Shown here: positions 53,596-63,663 of the stretch, piece after piece
How positions within the stretch are numbered: position 1 is the first letter of the stretch
Layout of the letters: each line of letters starts with the position of its first letter
Assembly (NCBI GenBank): GCA_019915135.1
Contig: JAHLMK010000001.1
Coordinates: 6,200,001 to 6,264,000, forward strand
Direction of reading: 5' to 3'
Length of the DNA stretch: 64,000 nucleotides
From: Strobilurus pachycystidiatus
Lineage: Eukaryota > Basidiomycota > Agaricomycetes > Agaricales > Physalacriaceae
The notes under the pieces: generated by a model
What the model saw: the letters and a program-made list of their open reading frames with translations, nothing else
Told to the model about the DNA's origin: nothing
Databases searched by the model: none
Translations under genes and position numbers: made by a program

Positions 53596-53963
53596 TGCGA
53601 GACGGCCAAGCAAGACGGAGATCATGCGTGGCCGATGCGTTGGGCGAGGAGTGTCTGTATGTCTGCGGAGAGAAGTCGTATCCCATTTCTATCTTGTCTG
53701 TTTCTTTTCCACCTCGAATCCAAGTCTTGTATCCATATGCAATCCCCGTCATCGAGGACCCGTCCTGACGCTTTGTGGGGTATCTTATTCCTCATGGATC
53801 CCGAATGTCAGTCGTCACAGGGGCGGTTTCTCAATCCGCTACTCTGCAAGGCCTGACATCAGGCGGTTCAGATGAACAGCCTGCTATCCTCGGCGACAGT
53901 CTCACCTGCTTCATCGACAAGGACCTTCCCTCCCTTGCTGATACGCTCTCTACTTGGTCGACA
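53596..53963. other. SUMO 3' flank, no gene seen
   Basis: Several short frames overlap here; none has support. Confidence 0.4.
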
Positions 53964-54061
53964 TCCCTCTTAGCTCAGTGGTAGAGCGCACCACTCGTAT
54001 CTGTTCGCTCATACGAGACTTCGCGATGGTGAGGTCAGTCGTTCAATCCGGCTAGCGGGAA
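53964..54061 (+). tRNA. tRNA-Thr (anticodon CGU) with a 26-nt intron
   Basis: Cloverleaf: acceptor TCCCTCT/AGCGGGA with one T-C mismatch at the fifth pair, D arm GCTC-AGTGGTA-GAGC, anticodon stem CACCA/TGGTG around loop CTCGTAA (anticodon CGT at 53996-53998), T arm AGTCG-TTCAATC-CGGCT. The intron, 54000-54025, lies after position 37, the standard place, and its ATACGAG pairs with the anticodon loop region CTCGTAT. A and B boxes (TAGCTCAGTGG, GTTCAATCC) are normal. Confidence 0.85.
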
Positions 54062-54077
54062 TCTACACTCTGCTGTG

Positions 54078-54083
54078 TTTTTT
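54078..54083 (+). terminator. RNA polymerase III terminator
   Basis: A run of six T about 17 nt after the tRNA gene. Confidence 0.6.
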
Positions 54084-54727
54084 AAAGGTCGTTTGTGGCG
54101 CAGTGTGTGGCGCAATCATGATTCATCAAGAGGAAGTCTGAAGGATCAGGGAAAATTGAAATCACCCTTGATATTTGAAAACGCAAGACCAGAAGCAGAC
54201 AGACAAACGACAGTCTGACACAAAGCACCTGGTGGCGTACACTGGTTGCCTTGGTCAGTAGACACCCCACGAACTGTATCTATGTCCATCATAACCTCTT
54301 GCCGCAAGCCTGGAGATGATCTGTGCATCAGGGGCTACTGCCCATCACACGACTTACTAGTACAGTCTGTCGAAGCAGACCTTAATCCGAACGTCGACAA
54401 ATCATTCGGGAGTCGAGTACAAGGGGTGAGAGAGGTCGGTAGGCGTTGGCCTGAAGCGATAGTATGAATCGATTGTGATACTGTAGCCTCAGAGAAACAC
54501 GAAGTAAGTGGAGTAAGTATTTGTGGATTACCTCGGCTGGAAACGGGCTACGAATCGAACGAGCATATCACGACGAATGAGAGGGGAATAGAAATCGATG
54601 GCGGGCATATGAGTGAATCGGAGTAAGCGTGAATCGATCGCGTGAGCATGCGGCGACGAGCAGTCCGAGTCGCACATCCACGACGGTCAGTCCTGCAGAC
54701 TAGTTGCTATCCTGACACATATCCGTT
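54084..54727. other. Intergenic, no gene seen
   Basis: It holds only repeated-looking GAATCG/CGATTC words around 54460-54640. Confidence 0.4.
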
Positions 54728-56036
54728 TCAGAAGCATTTCAGAATGGCATCCATGTACGCCTCGGGATTGTCCCAGTGCACCTAAAAACAAATCAGCGCC
54801 ACTACGGGCCTAGAGCATGTTTGACGTACGAAGTGATTCGCCCCAGGAATCTCGACGAACTTGATCTGGCGAACCCTCTTTCCAGCCGCAGTATGCTGCT
54901 TGAAAAGTCTCTCCGTGTCAAAGAATCCCCACACGCACATCCAGAGAGTCGCCGGACAGTACTGGAGCACGATCTCTAGATCGGGGAACGTCCGCTGTAT
55001 GACGCTTTCGTCCCACAGCGCGAGATCCGCTTGAGCTTTGATCGTTGGTTGCATAGGGGGAATCCACCTAGACGGAGCGGTCAGATGCCACGGTGAACAC
55101 CACGGCCTAGGGAGAACACAAACATCGGGAGTTCTGAGCGTATACCGGCGCTCTGATCGTAGTTGACCGACATGTCTTGTGGAGTCATATTCTCTAGGGA
55201 GCTTTTATAGCCAGTCTGGCTTTGGTCCAGCCCATATGGCGAGCGAGAGGCGAAGTCGGGGTGTTTGTAGTACCCCGATACCCAAAGACTGAAGTGCGCA
55301 AAGGCGTCCTCGGGAGATTTGAGCTTCTCGCCATCGATGGGGCTCTGGAGGTCTGGGATGGTTTCAGACCCAAAGGCGAGGGCAGGAGGGTCTAGTGATG
55401 GAGAGTGTAAGATGTGAGTAACGCGAAGCTACCAGGCTGACGTGCCGTAAAAGATCATCTGCTTGAAATATGGCTCGACCGTTTGATACACATCCTTGGG
55501 CATTTCGTCCGGATAGGCGAGCATCGAGAGAATTCTGCACGGTCATAAAGATAGAGTAACACATGCAGAGATCGCCAACTTACGTGCACGTCCCCATGCT
55601 CCATCCGACGGTCACTAATCCGCCGGTTCCCCGATCCGCGCTCGGAAGTGGGATCTCGTGGGTCTTCACAAACCACGCAATGAAGCTCAAGGTCTCCACA
55701 GCTAACTGCTCCAAGAATTCGCGCTTGCCCTCTCGCATTGACTGTAGCTCTTCTTCCGTATACTTGGTGGACCCCGCGTAGTCGCGACGATTGGGAATCA
55801 CAAGGCGAAGGTCGTTAGAGGCTGCGAGGGGCAAGAGTCGATGGAACGTATCTGTGTGATATACATGAATACGGTCAAACACAGGCATGCACGGACTCAC
55901 TTCCAGTGAACGCACTCCCATGGAAGATGAAGACCGTCTTATAGGTTGTCGAGTTCGCTACAGCGCCGCTGTCTGTATAGAAGAGACATCCCCCCTTTTC
56001 GTCGATAGGGCCATAGCCGGTCTGGAAGTCGGTCAT
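54728..56036 (-). CDS. Alpha/beta-hydrolase-fold protein
   Basis: Six exons: 56036-55901, 55851-55584, 55534-55446, 55391-55146, 55035-54830, 54781-54728; 332 residues. Features are an early FIFHGSAF (oxyanion-hole HG), LRLVIPNRRDYAGS, the nucleophile elbow GWSMG, a lid-like middle, and a C-terminal FVEIPGANHFVHWDNPEAY with a probable catalytic His in GANHF. The set fits epoxide-hydrolase or esterase-like enzymes; the substrate is unknown. The intron 55445-55392 has a GC donor (GCACGT), needed to keep the frame. The acceptor of the fifth exon is uncertain: the nearest TAG (about 55069) would shift the frame, so I chose AAAG at 55036; alternatively the gene is frameshifted there. Confidence 0.7.
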
Positions 56037-56088
56037 GATAAGGATTTGGGGAGAGAGTCGTGCGCCCGTTACGGTCTCATTAGGTAGC

Positions 56089-56095
56089 CTTTATA
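56089..56095 (-). promoter_or_regulatory. TATA box of the hydrolase
   Basis: CTATAAAGG on the minus strand about 55 nt upstream of ATG 56036. Confidence 0.45.
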
Positions 56096-56292
56096 GGCGC
56101 TGCGTAAATGTGGGAATGGACGGCCACAAATACACAGGTTCCTGGGAACTATAAGTCATGAGACATGGAATCGGTGAACTAGTGGCGTTGATAAATTGTC
56201 ACTCACAGTAGCTGCTACTGTTGCCTTTGGTGTTTGGTACGCGCCAACATGTTCAATCGATCCGGAACTTCCTAGAAGACTGACCCGAGCTG

Positions 56293-57134
56293 TCAAAGTG
56301 TCATCTTCCTGAAGTACTCGTCGCTCCTCGGGGTGAAATAGTTCAAATCGCCTTGTTTGAACAGTAGAAAGGACAAAGCCGGAGTGTTCATTCCTTTGGG
56401 GTTGTTGAAATGATCAAAATGCGAGTGAAACAAACACTGGATACATCCATTACGAGGTATCGCCCCCCGCCTTCTTGTACTCCGACCATTGCGCCTTTGC
56501 CCGAAGCGCCTCTTGCAGAAGTGTCCCACCCATCCTGTTATCGGAGTATGAGTCAAACAAATCAGGATCGTCAGCCTCGAGTTTCTTCCTCTGTCGACAG
56601 AACCACGCCGAGATTTGGCTCTTCTTCAATCCCGTCGCCTCGATGAGGCGAATGATCTCCGGGACATCGGGAAAGATCTCTTCGACAAAGGATGATTCGA
56701 GGAGGGCCAGCTGCTCGGGTGTTTTGTGTTGAAGACGAGGCCTCCCTTCGAGGGCTTTGGCGCGGGCTGAGAACCACCTGATAGCATTTCGTCAAACATC
56801 ATGCCACAGGCGACAAAGAGCACTGTCACGCACCTCCCGACATCCTGTGAGGTTACCTCATATCCTAGGTCCGACGCTTCGAGGGAAATCCGGATGCAAT
56901 GGTTCTTTGGTGGCCTTGCGCTGCATGACGACGCGTCAGTGCCAATGCACATGGGGAAACAGCGCGACGCACCTCCCCAAGCAACGCCATCTTTCCATTT
57001 GAGACTCTAGATAATGTATTTGCTCAGCGTTGAAGAGCTTGGAACGCGTCGCGTCGGTCTGTAAAATCAACTGGACTCTATCTAAGCGTGTAAACTTCGC
57101 GTAGAGGTATACCTACATGGTCCAGGTCGTCCAT
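56293..57134 (-). CDS. Protein with two tandem homeodomains
   Basis: Five exons: 57134-57117, 57058-56973, 56920-56834, 56777-56464, 56393-56293; 201 residues, start MDDLDH. Homeodomain 1 spans about residues 8-75: helix 1 LFNAEQIHYLESQMERW, helix 3 TSQDVGRWFSARAKAL. Homeodomain 2 follows at once: GRPRLQHKTPEQLALLESSF (helix 1), DVPEIIRLIEATGL (helix 2), KKSQISAWFCRQRKKL (helix 3). The Asn normally at helix-3 position 51 is Ala in HD1 and Arg in HD2, so DNA contact may be altered. A C-terminal tail follows (LLFKQGDLNYFTPRSDEYF). The last intron (56463-56394) would need a weak GC donor (GCGATA); without it the protein ends soon after EYKKAGG. Likely a nuclear transcription factor. Confidence 0.7.
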
Positions 57135-58905
57135 AATCAGCAAGGGCCAATGAGTGAAGGCTCTGTCGGCAGCTCAAACAGCTTCAACGCGTCTGGGCGC
57201 AAACGGGTTCGAAGTCGACTTGACGGGAGTAAAAGGAAAGGCACCGGCGGAGTTTAAAACTTCTCACACTCAGTAGCGGCCAGTGATCGAGATCAGAGAT
57301 TTCGCTCCCATTCCTCGGTTGCCGGTTGGCAAAGCGTTTTTTATCTTTGTCTCAAGAAAAGTATTTTCGATCAACAAGCACGCCGCGAAAGTCGTGGTAT
57401 TAGTAGAATACAAGCCAGCAATGCTCCACGTGCTCGCTCGGCCACTGCCGAATTGCAGGCTTTACCGGGGCGTCAAGTTCGTGTTTCCTACTTTCATCCT
57501 TCATCTAAATTGGCTTGGGAGTGTAATAATCTCTAAAGAAGGTATGTAGGGCCATAGTTTATCCAATTCCGTTGACTTCTGGTCCCGCAACTTCCAGGAA
57601 TCGCGTCATTGTCTGTCTAGTCTGCACCCAGCGTCCATTTCCATCGCCTCATCTAAGCTTAGATGCTTTGAAGTCTCTCTGAGGGTCCCATGCTCCCTTA
57701 CTCACCTCCTCCCGCTGTCGCTGCACTCCTCTCTTTGATTCGAGTGCACTCAAACCACCCACTTTGGCTGATTCGGCATAAATAAGCTTCGAAAGAGTCG
57801 GAAAGACTCGACAGCGTCTTTGCGTTCAAACCTCCAATCGCAAATCCCAACGCTTTGATACGACCTCTGTGGCGTCGCTGACTCTGGCTGGCAAGCGGAA
57901 AACGATGCAGATGACTCGCAATCTAAATGCGGCGCAGGTGGTGAACCTGTAATAACCATCTGTGAGCCTTCAGAGTGGGGATGATCATTTCTCGGTGACG
58001 GCCTGAGTGTGAGCGTGGTTTCCGCCAGCGGGATTGATCAGCGTAATCGGCGCACTATCACGCTGACAGCACACCTTGATCGTCGACTGCTGTAAACAAT
58101 CTTGTCACTTGTGACACTGATCACCCATCCTCTTCCTTCCCACATTGGACGCTCTATTGCACAGCTAGCTTGAATGGGTGCGCTGTCTCCGAAGATCTCA
58201 GATCGTTTACTGAGTCCCGTCAGATGTTCTTGCCCATTTCCTTTCGCTCTTCTGCGTCTTTCGAAGAGGCCGCCACATCGAACCCGATGTCCGAAGGCCA
58301 ACAATCTCCCGTCCACAGCCGCTGAGAAAAAGGAATTGAGATTCAGGGAGATTAGAAGATTGCCAACCAATGGAACCACATGTAAACGCGTAGTCAACGC
58401 CACGAATAGAATTTCTTGATCTGTGCATGCGTGCATTACGTGCATTAGAGAGAGACTAGGAGAGTGCTCCCCATTGAATTTTCCCTGCACAACACTCTCC
58501 ACCATACTGCTGCACTTTTGAAGAGTTTAGCCAACCCGCGGAAGTTCCATGTGTCTGAGCTGGTGTTTGGTTCGGCATGATGCGAGAGCAGAGACCACAA
58601 TGGGCCTTTTGACCAAGGGTCATTCAGTGGTAGAGTATCGAGGAGACTCAGACGTGAATACATCTTCTGGGCGCACGCCACAGTGGGTGCGATGTAGGCT
58701 GGCTGTTGATAGATCATAGTTCAAGCCGGTGTTGTGGGGAGAGTCGCCGTCGCACAATCTCGCAAGCCGGTCGATTAGCATCATCAATAGAGTGCTAGGG
58801 CCTCAGAGACTCTTCATGGCGGGCACAACGTCCAGCAGAGTCAGTTGTGGTTGGTACCAACCGTAGGCACGTGTCGGTAGAGTGCGGGTTTGTCTATATT
58901 TGGCA
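57135..58905. other. Intergenic; one TGATCAGCG motif at 58035-58043
   Basis: 1.8 kb without a gene that I can support. Several overlapping short frames have no coding character. Confidence 0.35.
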
Positions 58906-59202
58906 ATGAACCCCACGCCGCGTCATCCTACCGACGTACCTCTTTCTCACACTGCTGTTTTCCTCTGGGTTACTCTTTCTCGAGTAGAGCGCATTATTGG
59001 TGAGGTTCCGCTGGGTCAAGGGTAAGTTTCTCTCGTGGCCGCGTGTGTCATAACCCCTGTTTCCCTCATCTCATTAGCTGTGCCGCTCCCTTCCGTCATC
59101 CTTGATGGTCCCGTCACCACCCCTCTTCTCGCTCACCTACTCCCCAGCTCAGCTCTGTTCCACTCAGCGCTCCACCACACCACTGAGAACACTGGAGGTT
59201 GA
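58906..59202 (+). other. Possible small two-exon gene
   Basis: ATG 58906 opens a frame to 58999. A 78-nt GTGAGG...TTAG intron (59000-59077) joins it to 59078-59202, giving 72 residues ending in HHTTENTGG. A TATATTT lies only about 13 nt before the ATG. Weak support; it may be chance. Confidence 0.2.
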
Positions 59203-59353
59203 AACGTTGACCGCCCGCCCCACTCTTCCCACACGCAGCTCCACGCCCTATGGCCCCCCCTCCGCATACCTCACTCCCTCGCTAAGAGTTGGGCCCACCC
59301 CCCCTCTTCAACGCCCTTCCCCATCGACTGTCACTCGCTTGTCTCTTCTATCC

Positions 59354-60072
59354 TTATTTGCGCGCTCTCGCTGACGGGACTACGTCAAAAACTCTCACTC
59401 CGCTGTGTAGAGGCTGGCATGCGGGCAAAATCGGCTGACCTTTTATTCGTCGAAAAGCAAACCGAGCAGTGCAAGCATCACCATACACCCTGTAGATTGA
59501 CAATGTCAAGGCGTACACGTATACGATGTTTTGCGAGAAGATCATGAGCCCTATCACCGAATTCCACGCAATGGACCAGAGCGGATGTGCTGCCGGAGCA
59601 TGGGCCGCAAAGCACAGCAAAAACTTGGTTCCGCCTCCTACAACGGTAATTTTTGAAAGCGTGGAGAAAATCAAGCACTGCGTTAGGCGGTTATTGACGG
59701 ACAGCATCGGATGACGCACCGCCGTAAATACGTCTGTTAATTTTGTCTTTCGTTTCGGGAGTGGATCACATGCAACTGTTGTTTCGAAACTGCAACAAGA
59801 AAGTAGCCGTTCTCAGCTTGAAGAGATTCTGCACATCAAGCTGCAAGACGCGCATACAGGAAACCTGCTTGTCAGCCGCCAGTTTACAGTGTTGACATGC
59901 TGTTCATATTGAGATGTCGTCGAACATACGAAGACGAAGCGGCGGTCCTGTATCTTGCAAGCTGTCGGTGGCTCGGTTGCGAAACGAGGAAGACGAGTTG
60001 TTACTTGTGCAGTAGCAAAGAGCATAAGAGATTTCCCAAGCACAACGAAAATTGTTGATGTCAAGGTAAGAT
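59354..60072 (-). other. Fragments of a membrane-protein gene, structure unresolved
   Basis: Two minus-strand frames have hydrophobic coding-like stretches: TLTSTIFVVLGKSLMLFATA near 60050 and LWSIAWNSVIGLMIFSQNIV near 59580. They could be exons of one multi-pass protein, divergent to the homeodomain-array gene, but I could not find a consistent set of splice sites or a start ATG. Confidence 0.25.
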
Positions 60073-62161
60073 ATGCTGCTCCCAATAAATTCGAGTCAAG
60101 GGAAGAGGCGTCGTCCCCGCGTCATCGAAAGGACGGTCGTGGGACAATTTGAAGTTCCGGTGTATGCCGGGCGCAGCAGCTCTTTTATCAACCATCATCA
60201 CGTGGCATCGCCTATGCTCTGCGCCCGCTCAAAACTTCACTCCAAAGGTCGCTACAGGTTAAACTTCTATCTAATCACACAAAGATCCAGACACTCTGCT
60301 GCAGCGTTGACCGCCTTGAGCTCCTCTTATCAGAAGAATCGGTATCCCACCCGAGACATAATGTCCACCCTGGCGCAAGAGCATGACCTGGAATACGAGC
60401 AAGTGAAATTCTGGTTCATGAGAAGGTATGCATCTACATCATCGCAGTGCGGAGCTGATATCACAGCCCAAATCTCAGACGTGGTGTAGAAAGAAAAGCG
60501 GATGGGTCTCCAGTCTCCGAGATTGTCCCGGCATGGAGATTTTCGAAGAAGACCACGAGCTCTCTTCAAGCCGCCTATGCGGTTGCTAAATATCCCAACG
60601 CCGCCTCAATGGAGATCATCGCGCAAGTCAACGACCTTGCGTTAGACCAAGCCAAGCGTTGGTGCGAGAACAGGTACGTCCTGGAGCAGCACAATCATAA
60701 GACGCATGCCTCTCACGGCTCTAGGCGACACGCAAATAGAGTTTGTCTCCGACCTGAAAATGTCCGAAGCGCATTGAGGACCGCCTATGCACAGAACAGA
60801 TACCTCGACAAGGCAACGACTTCGGCACTTGTTGAAAGCACCAATCTCACGCCCACCCAAATATCAGCCTGGTTTCATGATAGGTAAGCTCGTTTGATAT
60901 TCATCCCAATTTGCGTGTCTTAATTTTCGGTTTAAGACGCAAGGCGGAAAAGGCCTCCCTCACTGCGCAAGGCGTAGACACGTCGGACTCTACCATCTTC
61001 AAACCTGCGACGAAGGCCCGCTTCTCTGAACAGATCGTCACCTCGTTTCGGACTGTCTACGCACGGCACGAACACCCTAGTCGGGACGTCATAGCGTCTC
61101 TTGCCGAGGAGCACAAGGTCGAACGGAAACAAGCATACATGTGGTTCAGAAACAGGCATGTTCTCGTGTGCCATCCATCTTCGGCGTCGTTCACATTGTT
61201 TCTCAGGCGATATCGAGATTCAATTAAACAGTCTACGTGCAACGACAAGTCCACGCACAACGACAAGTCCACGCGCAAGAACAAATCCACGCGCAACGAC
61301 AAGTCCAGATCTTCCACCCTTCTCTCTGAGCTGAGAGCGGTATACGAGTTGACAAAGTATCCTGATCAAGCGATGAAAGCAGATCTAGCGGAGAAGCACA
61401 AGCTCGACGTTGCGTCAATATCCCGACGGTTTCAAAGAATGTATGTTCCATCTCCTGACTTCCTCATGTGACTTGGAGCAGCATCACATTGGTATGGCTC
61501 ATGCTTCTCGCGATTTTAGGCGCAGTGCAGAAAAAGTTTTTCTCCGACCGCGACACCCTGAAGACGCTGGGAGCTTATTACGAACGGCGTACGCACAGAA
61601 CAAATACCTTAACACGGCAACGACTTCGGCACTTGTCAAAAGCACCAATCTCACGGCCACGCAAATATCAGTCTGGTTTGTGAATAGGTATGCTCTCGTT
61701 TGATATTCATCTCAAGTTTGGTGTTCTGTTCCTCTATTCTAGACGCAAGGAGGAAAGGGAGACCCTCACTTCCCAAGGCAGTCAAGCGTCGAACACTACC
61801 GTCTCAAGACCTGCGACGACCACCGTCTCTAAACCTGCGACGACAAAGGCCCGCCTATCTAAAGAGATTCTCACCACGTTTCGGACTGTCTATGCACAGC
61901 ACAAACACCCTAGTCCGGACATCATAGCGTCTCTTGCTGTGGAGCACAAGATCGAACAGAAACAAGCATCCCTGTGGTTCAAAAACAGGCATGTTCTCGT
62001 GTGCCAGCCATCTTCGGCGTCGCTCATTGTTTTATAGGCGGTATCGAGATGGAATTACCCAGCCTCGTTCGAATCGTTCGACGCGACCTTCTACTATTCC
62101 TGCTTTCCTGCGGCCGCCTTCTCTCAAAGTGCAGTGCAAGAAGGCATCAGATGGGGTGTGA
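60073..62161 (+). CDS. Poly-homeodomain protein (about seven tandem homeodomain-like units)
   Basis: Eight exons: 60073-60425, 60494-60673, 60725-60883, 60937-61155, 61207-61440, 61520-61687, 61743-61988, 62038-62161; 560 residues (513 if the in-frame ATG 60214 is used). Each of exons 1-7 ends in a helix-turn-helix unit: HD1 YEQVKFWFMRR, HD2 LDQAKRWCENRR, HD3 PTQISAWFHDRR, HD4 RKQAYMWFRNRR, HD5 VASISRRFQRM (degenerate), HD6 ATQISVWFVNRR, HD7 QKQASLWFKNRR. Every intron cuts the same codon after the WFxN block, in phase 2. HD3-HD4 and HD6-HD7 are near copies. Introns 61156-61206 and 61989-62037 have GC donors (GCATGT). Probable nuclear DNA-binding protein; target unknown. Unsure: the start and HD5. 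Confidence 0.75.
61238..61309 (+). repeat. Coding minisatellite, four 18-bp units
   Basis: Four consecutive 18-bp units encoding N-D/N-K-S-T-type hexapeptides (NDKST / KNKST) in the linker between HD4 and HD5. Basic, probably flexible. Confidence 0.7.
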
Positions 62162-63490
62162 TTGAGCAAAGCAGTCGTAGATAGAATAGGTGTAATGCAC
62201 ATATCTCGATATATCAAATCGGAGGCTTTTCCAAATCACATGTGGGCCCACTCGTTGCGCCTATAAGTTCGTTAATCATCTGGTGGTGATGTCTGGTTCC
62301 TCTATGAGTGAATTGTGGTTCGACTGGGTAAGCACCTCGCATCTGTGCACTGTTGACCTCACCTCAACGCATCGAACGTCAGAGCCGGTCAGACCTCTAC
62401 TTCGCACTGGCCCCAAACTTGCCGGTTGTGGAAAGTGGGCACAATCAATCAATCAATAAATACACGGCACGGACCCTGCAGGATCGCCGGACGCAGCGTA
62501 GAGTACAGATATGTGCGTAAGTATCCTTAACCTACCTGCTACCCCCACTACCGATACGCTATAGAACGAACCGACGCTCGATGCCCCCGTCTTGCATAGC
62601 GACTCACATTCTACAACACGGCATGAGGCAGAGAGGGGATATCATTTCCCAACTGACTCCCTCCATCACATACTTATAAAGTCAAATATAAGCAGTGCGT
62701 CGGAGAAGATACCTGGCAGCATGAAGCAATCTGCAGCGGGTGGAAATTCTCACGCATGGCTCTACATGGCCCCATAGTGGATAGAGTGTTGATGGGAAGG
62801 ATTCCAATCTCCGTGTTGAGAGCACTACTATCAATATACAAGAGTTGAACGTTGGAACGTTGATACTTAGATCGATATTGTGACATGCACTGCCCGGAAC
62901 GCCGCCGTAGCTATGCTCGGCATCTGGCGTCGGCTAAGCACACACGGCGGAACAAATGGCACGGCGGAAAAATGGCACGAGGTAGTTCAGTCGGAGCTTG
63001 AACCTTAAAAAAGGCGATGGACGCAGGGTCGCTCACAGAGTCTGAGGGCGCAGGACGGCGCAAAACGTTGTCGAGAGGTCAAGGGCAGCCGTTCAAATGA
63101 GCTGTGTGTACAAGACATCATCGGAAAACAGTGCAAGGTATTTTTTACACCCAAAAGGTGTCGTATTATGACCTCGACAGGCTGGTAGATACGTATTGTA
63201 ACCTCGGCAGGCTGGTTTGGCCCGTGAGGGTTGGTTGTTGAGATATAAAGAATAATTACCCGCACGCTGTTCAAAGAGCACCGAGCATGGCCAGCAGCGA
63301 GGGAACAGGCCCTAGGCAGCAGCGTCGAGATTCCATGTTCACAGAAACGTCATCGTCGAGATTTATGTACGACGTCGGCCATCGCTTGTACGTCTTGGTG
63401 ATCGGACGTTGCCGAGCTTGTACTGTCTGTTGCCGAGCTCGTATACTGCTTGTTATGTAATCAATTCTGCATCGCTCTTTCCCACCGTCA
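62162..63490. other. Intergenic, no gene seen
   Basis: 1.3 kb. The only regularity is a short direct repeat around 63165-63220 (GGCAGGCTGGT and TAGATACGTATTGTAACCTC). Confidence 0.4.
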
Positions 63491-63595
63491 TGATCAGCGC
63501 CTTTGTGGGTCCCATAGAACACATAGAGCTCCCTTGATCAGCGCCTATGTGGGCACTCGGCCCCAGGAAGCGTTTTTTCCGCCGGCCTATATAAA
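63491..63595 (+). promoter_or_regulatory. Promoter with two TGATCAGCGC repeats and a TATA box
   Basis: TGATCAGCGCCTTTGTGGG at 63491 and TGATCAGCGCCTATGTGGG at 63535 form a 44-bp-spaced direct repeat. TATATAAA lies at 63588-63595, about 70 nt before ATG 63664. Confidence 0.55.
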
Positions 63596-63663
63596 CCTAG
63601 GGGGTCCATCATGTATTCCTTACCCACCTTCCCAGATTCTGCCCGCCCAATCCAAATTCTGTC

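Noticed and set aside
56293..62161. Possible mating-type (matA/HD) locus
   Set aside because: Homeodomain genes are present, but they are multi-domain and not a divergent HD1/HD2 pair, and no MIP or other matA neighbour is seen.
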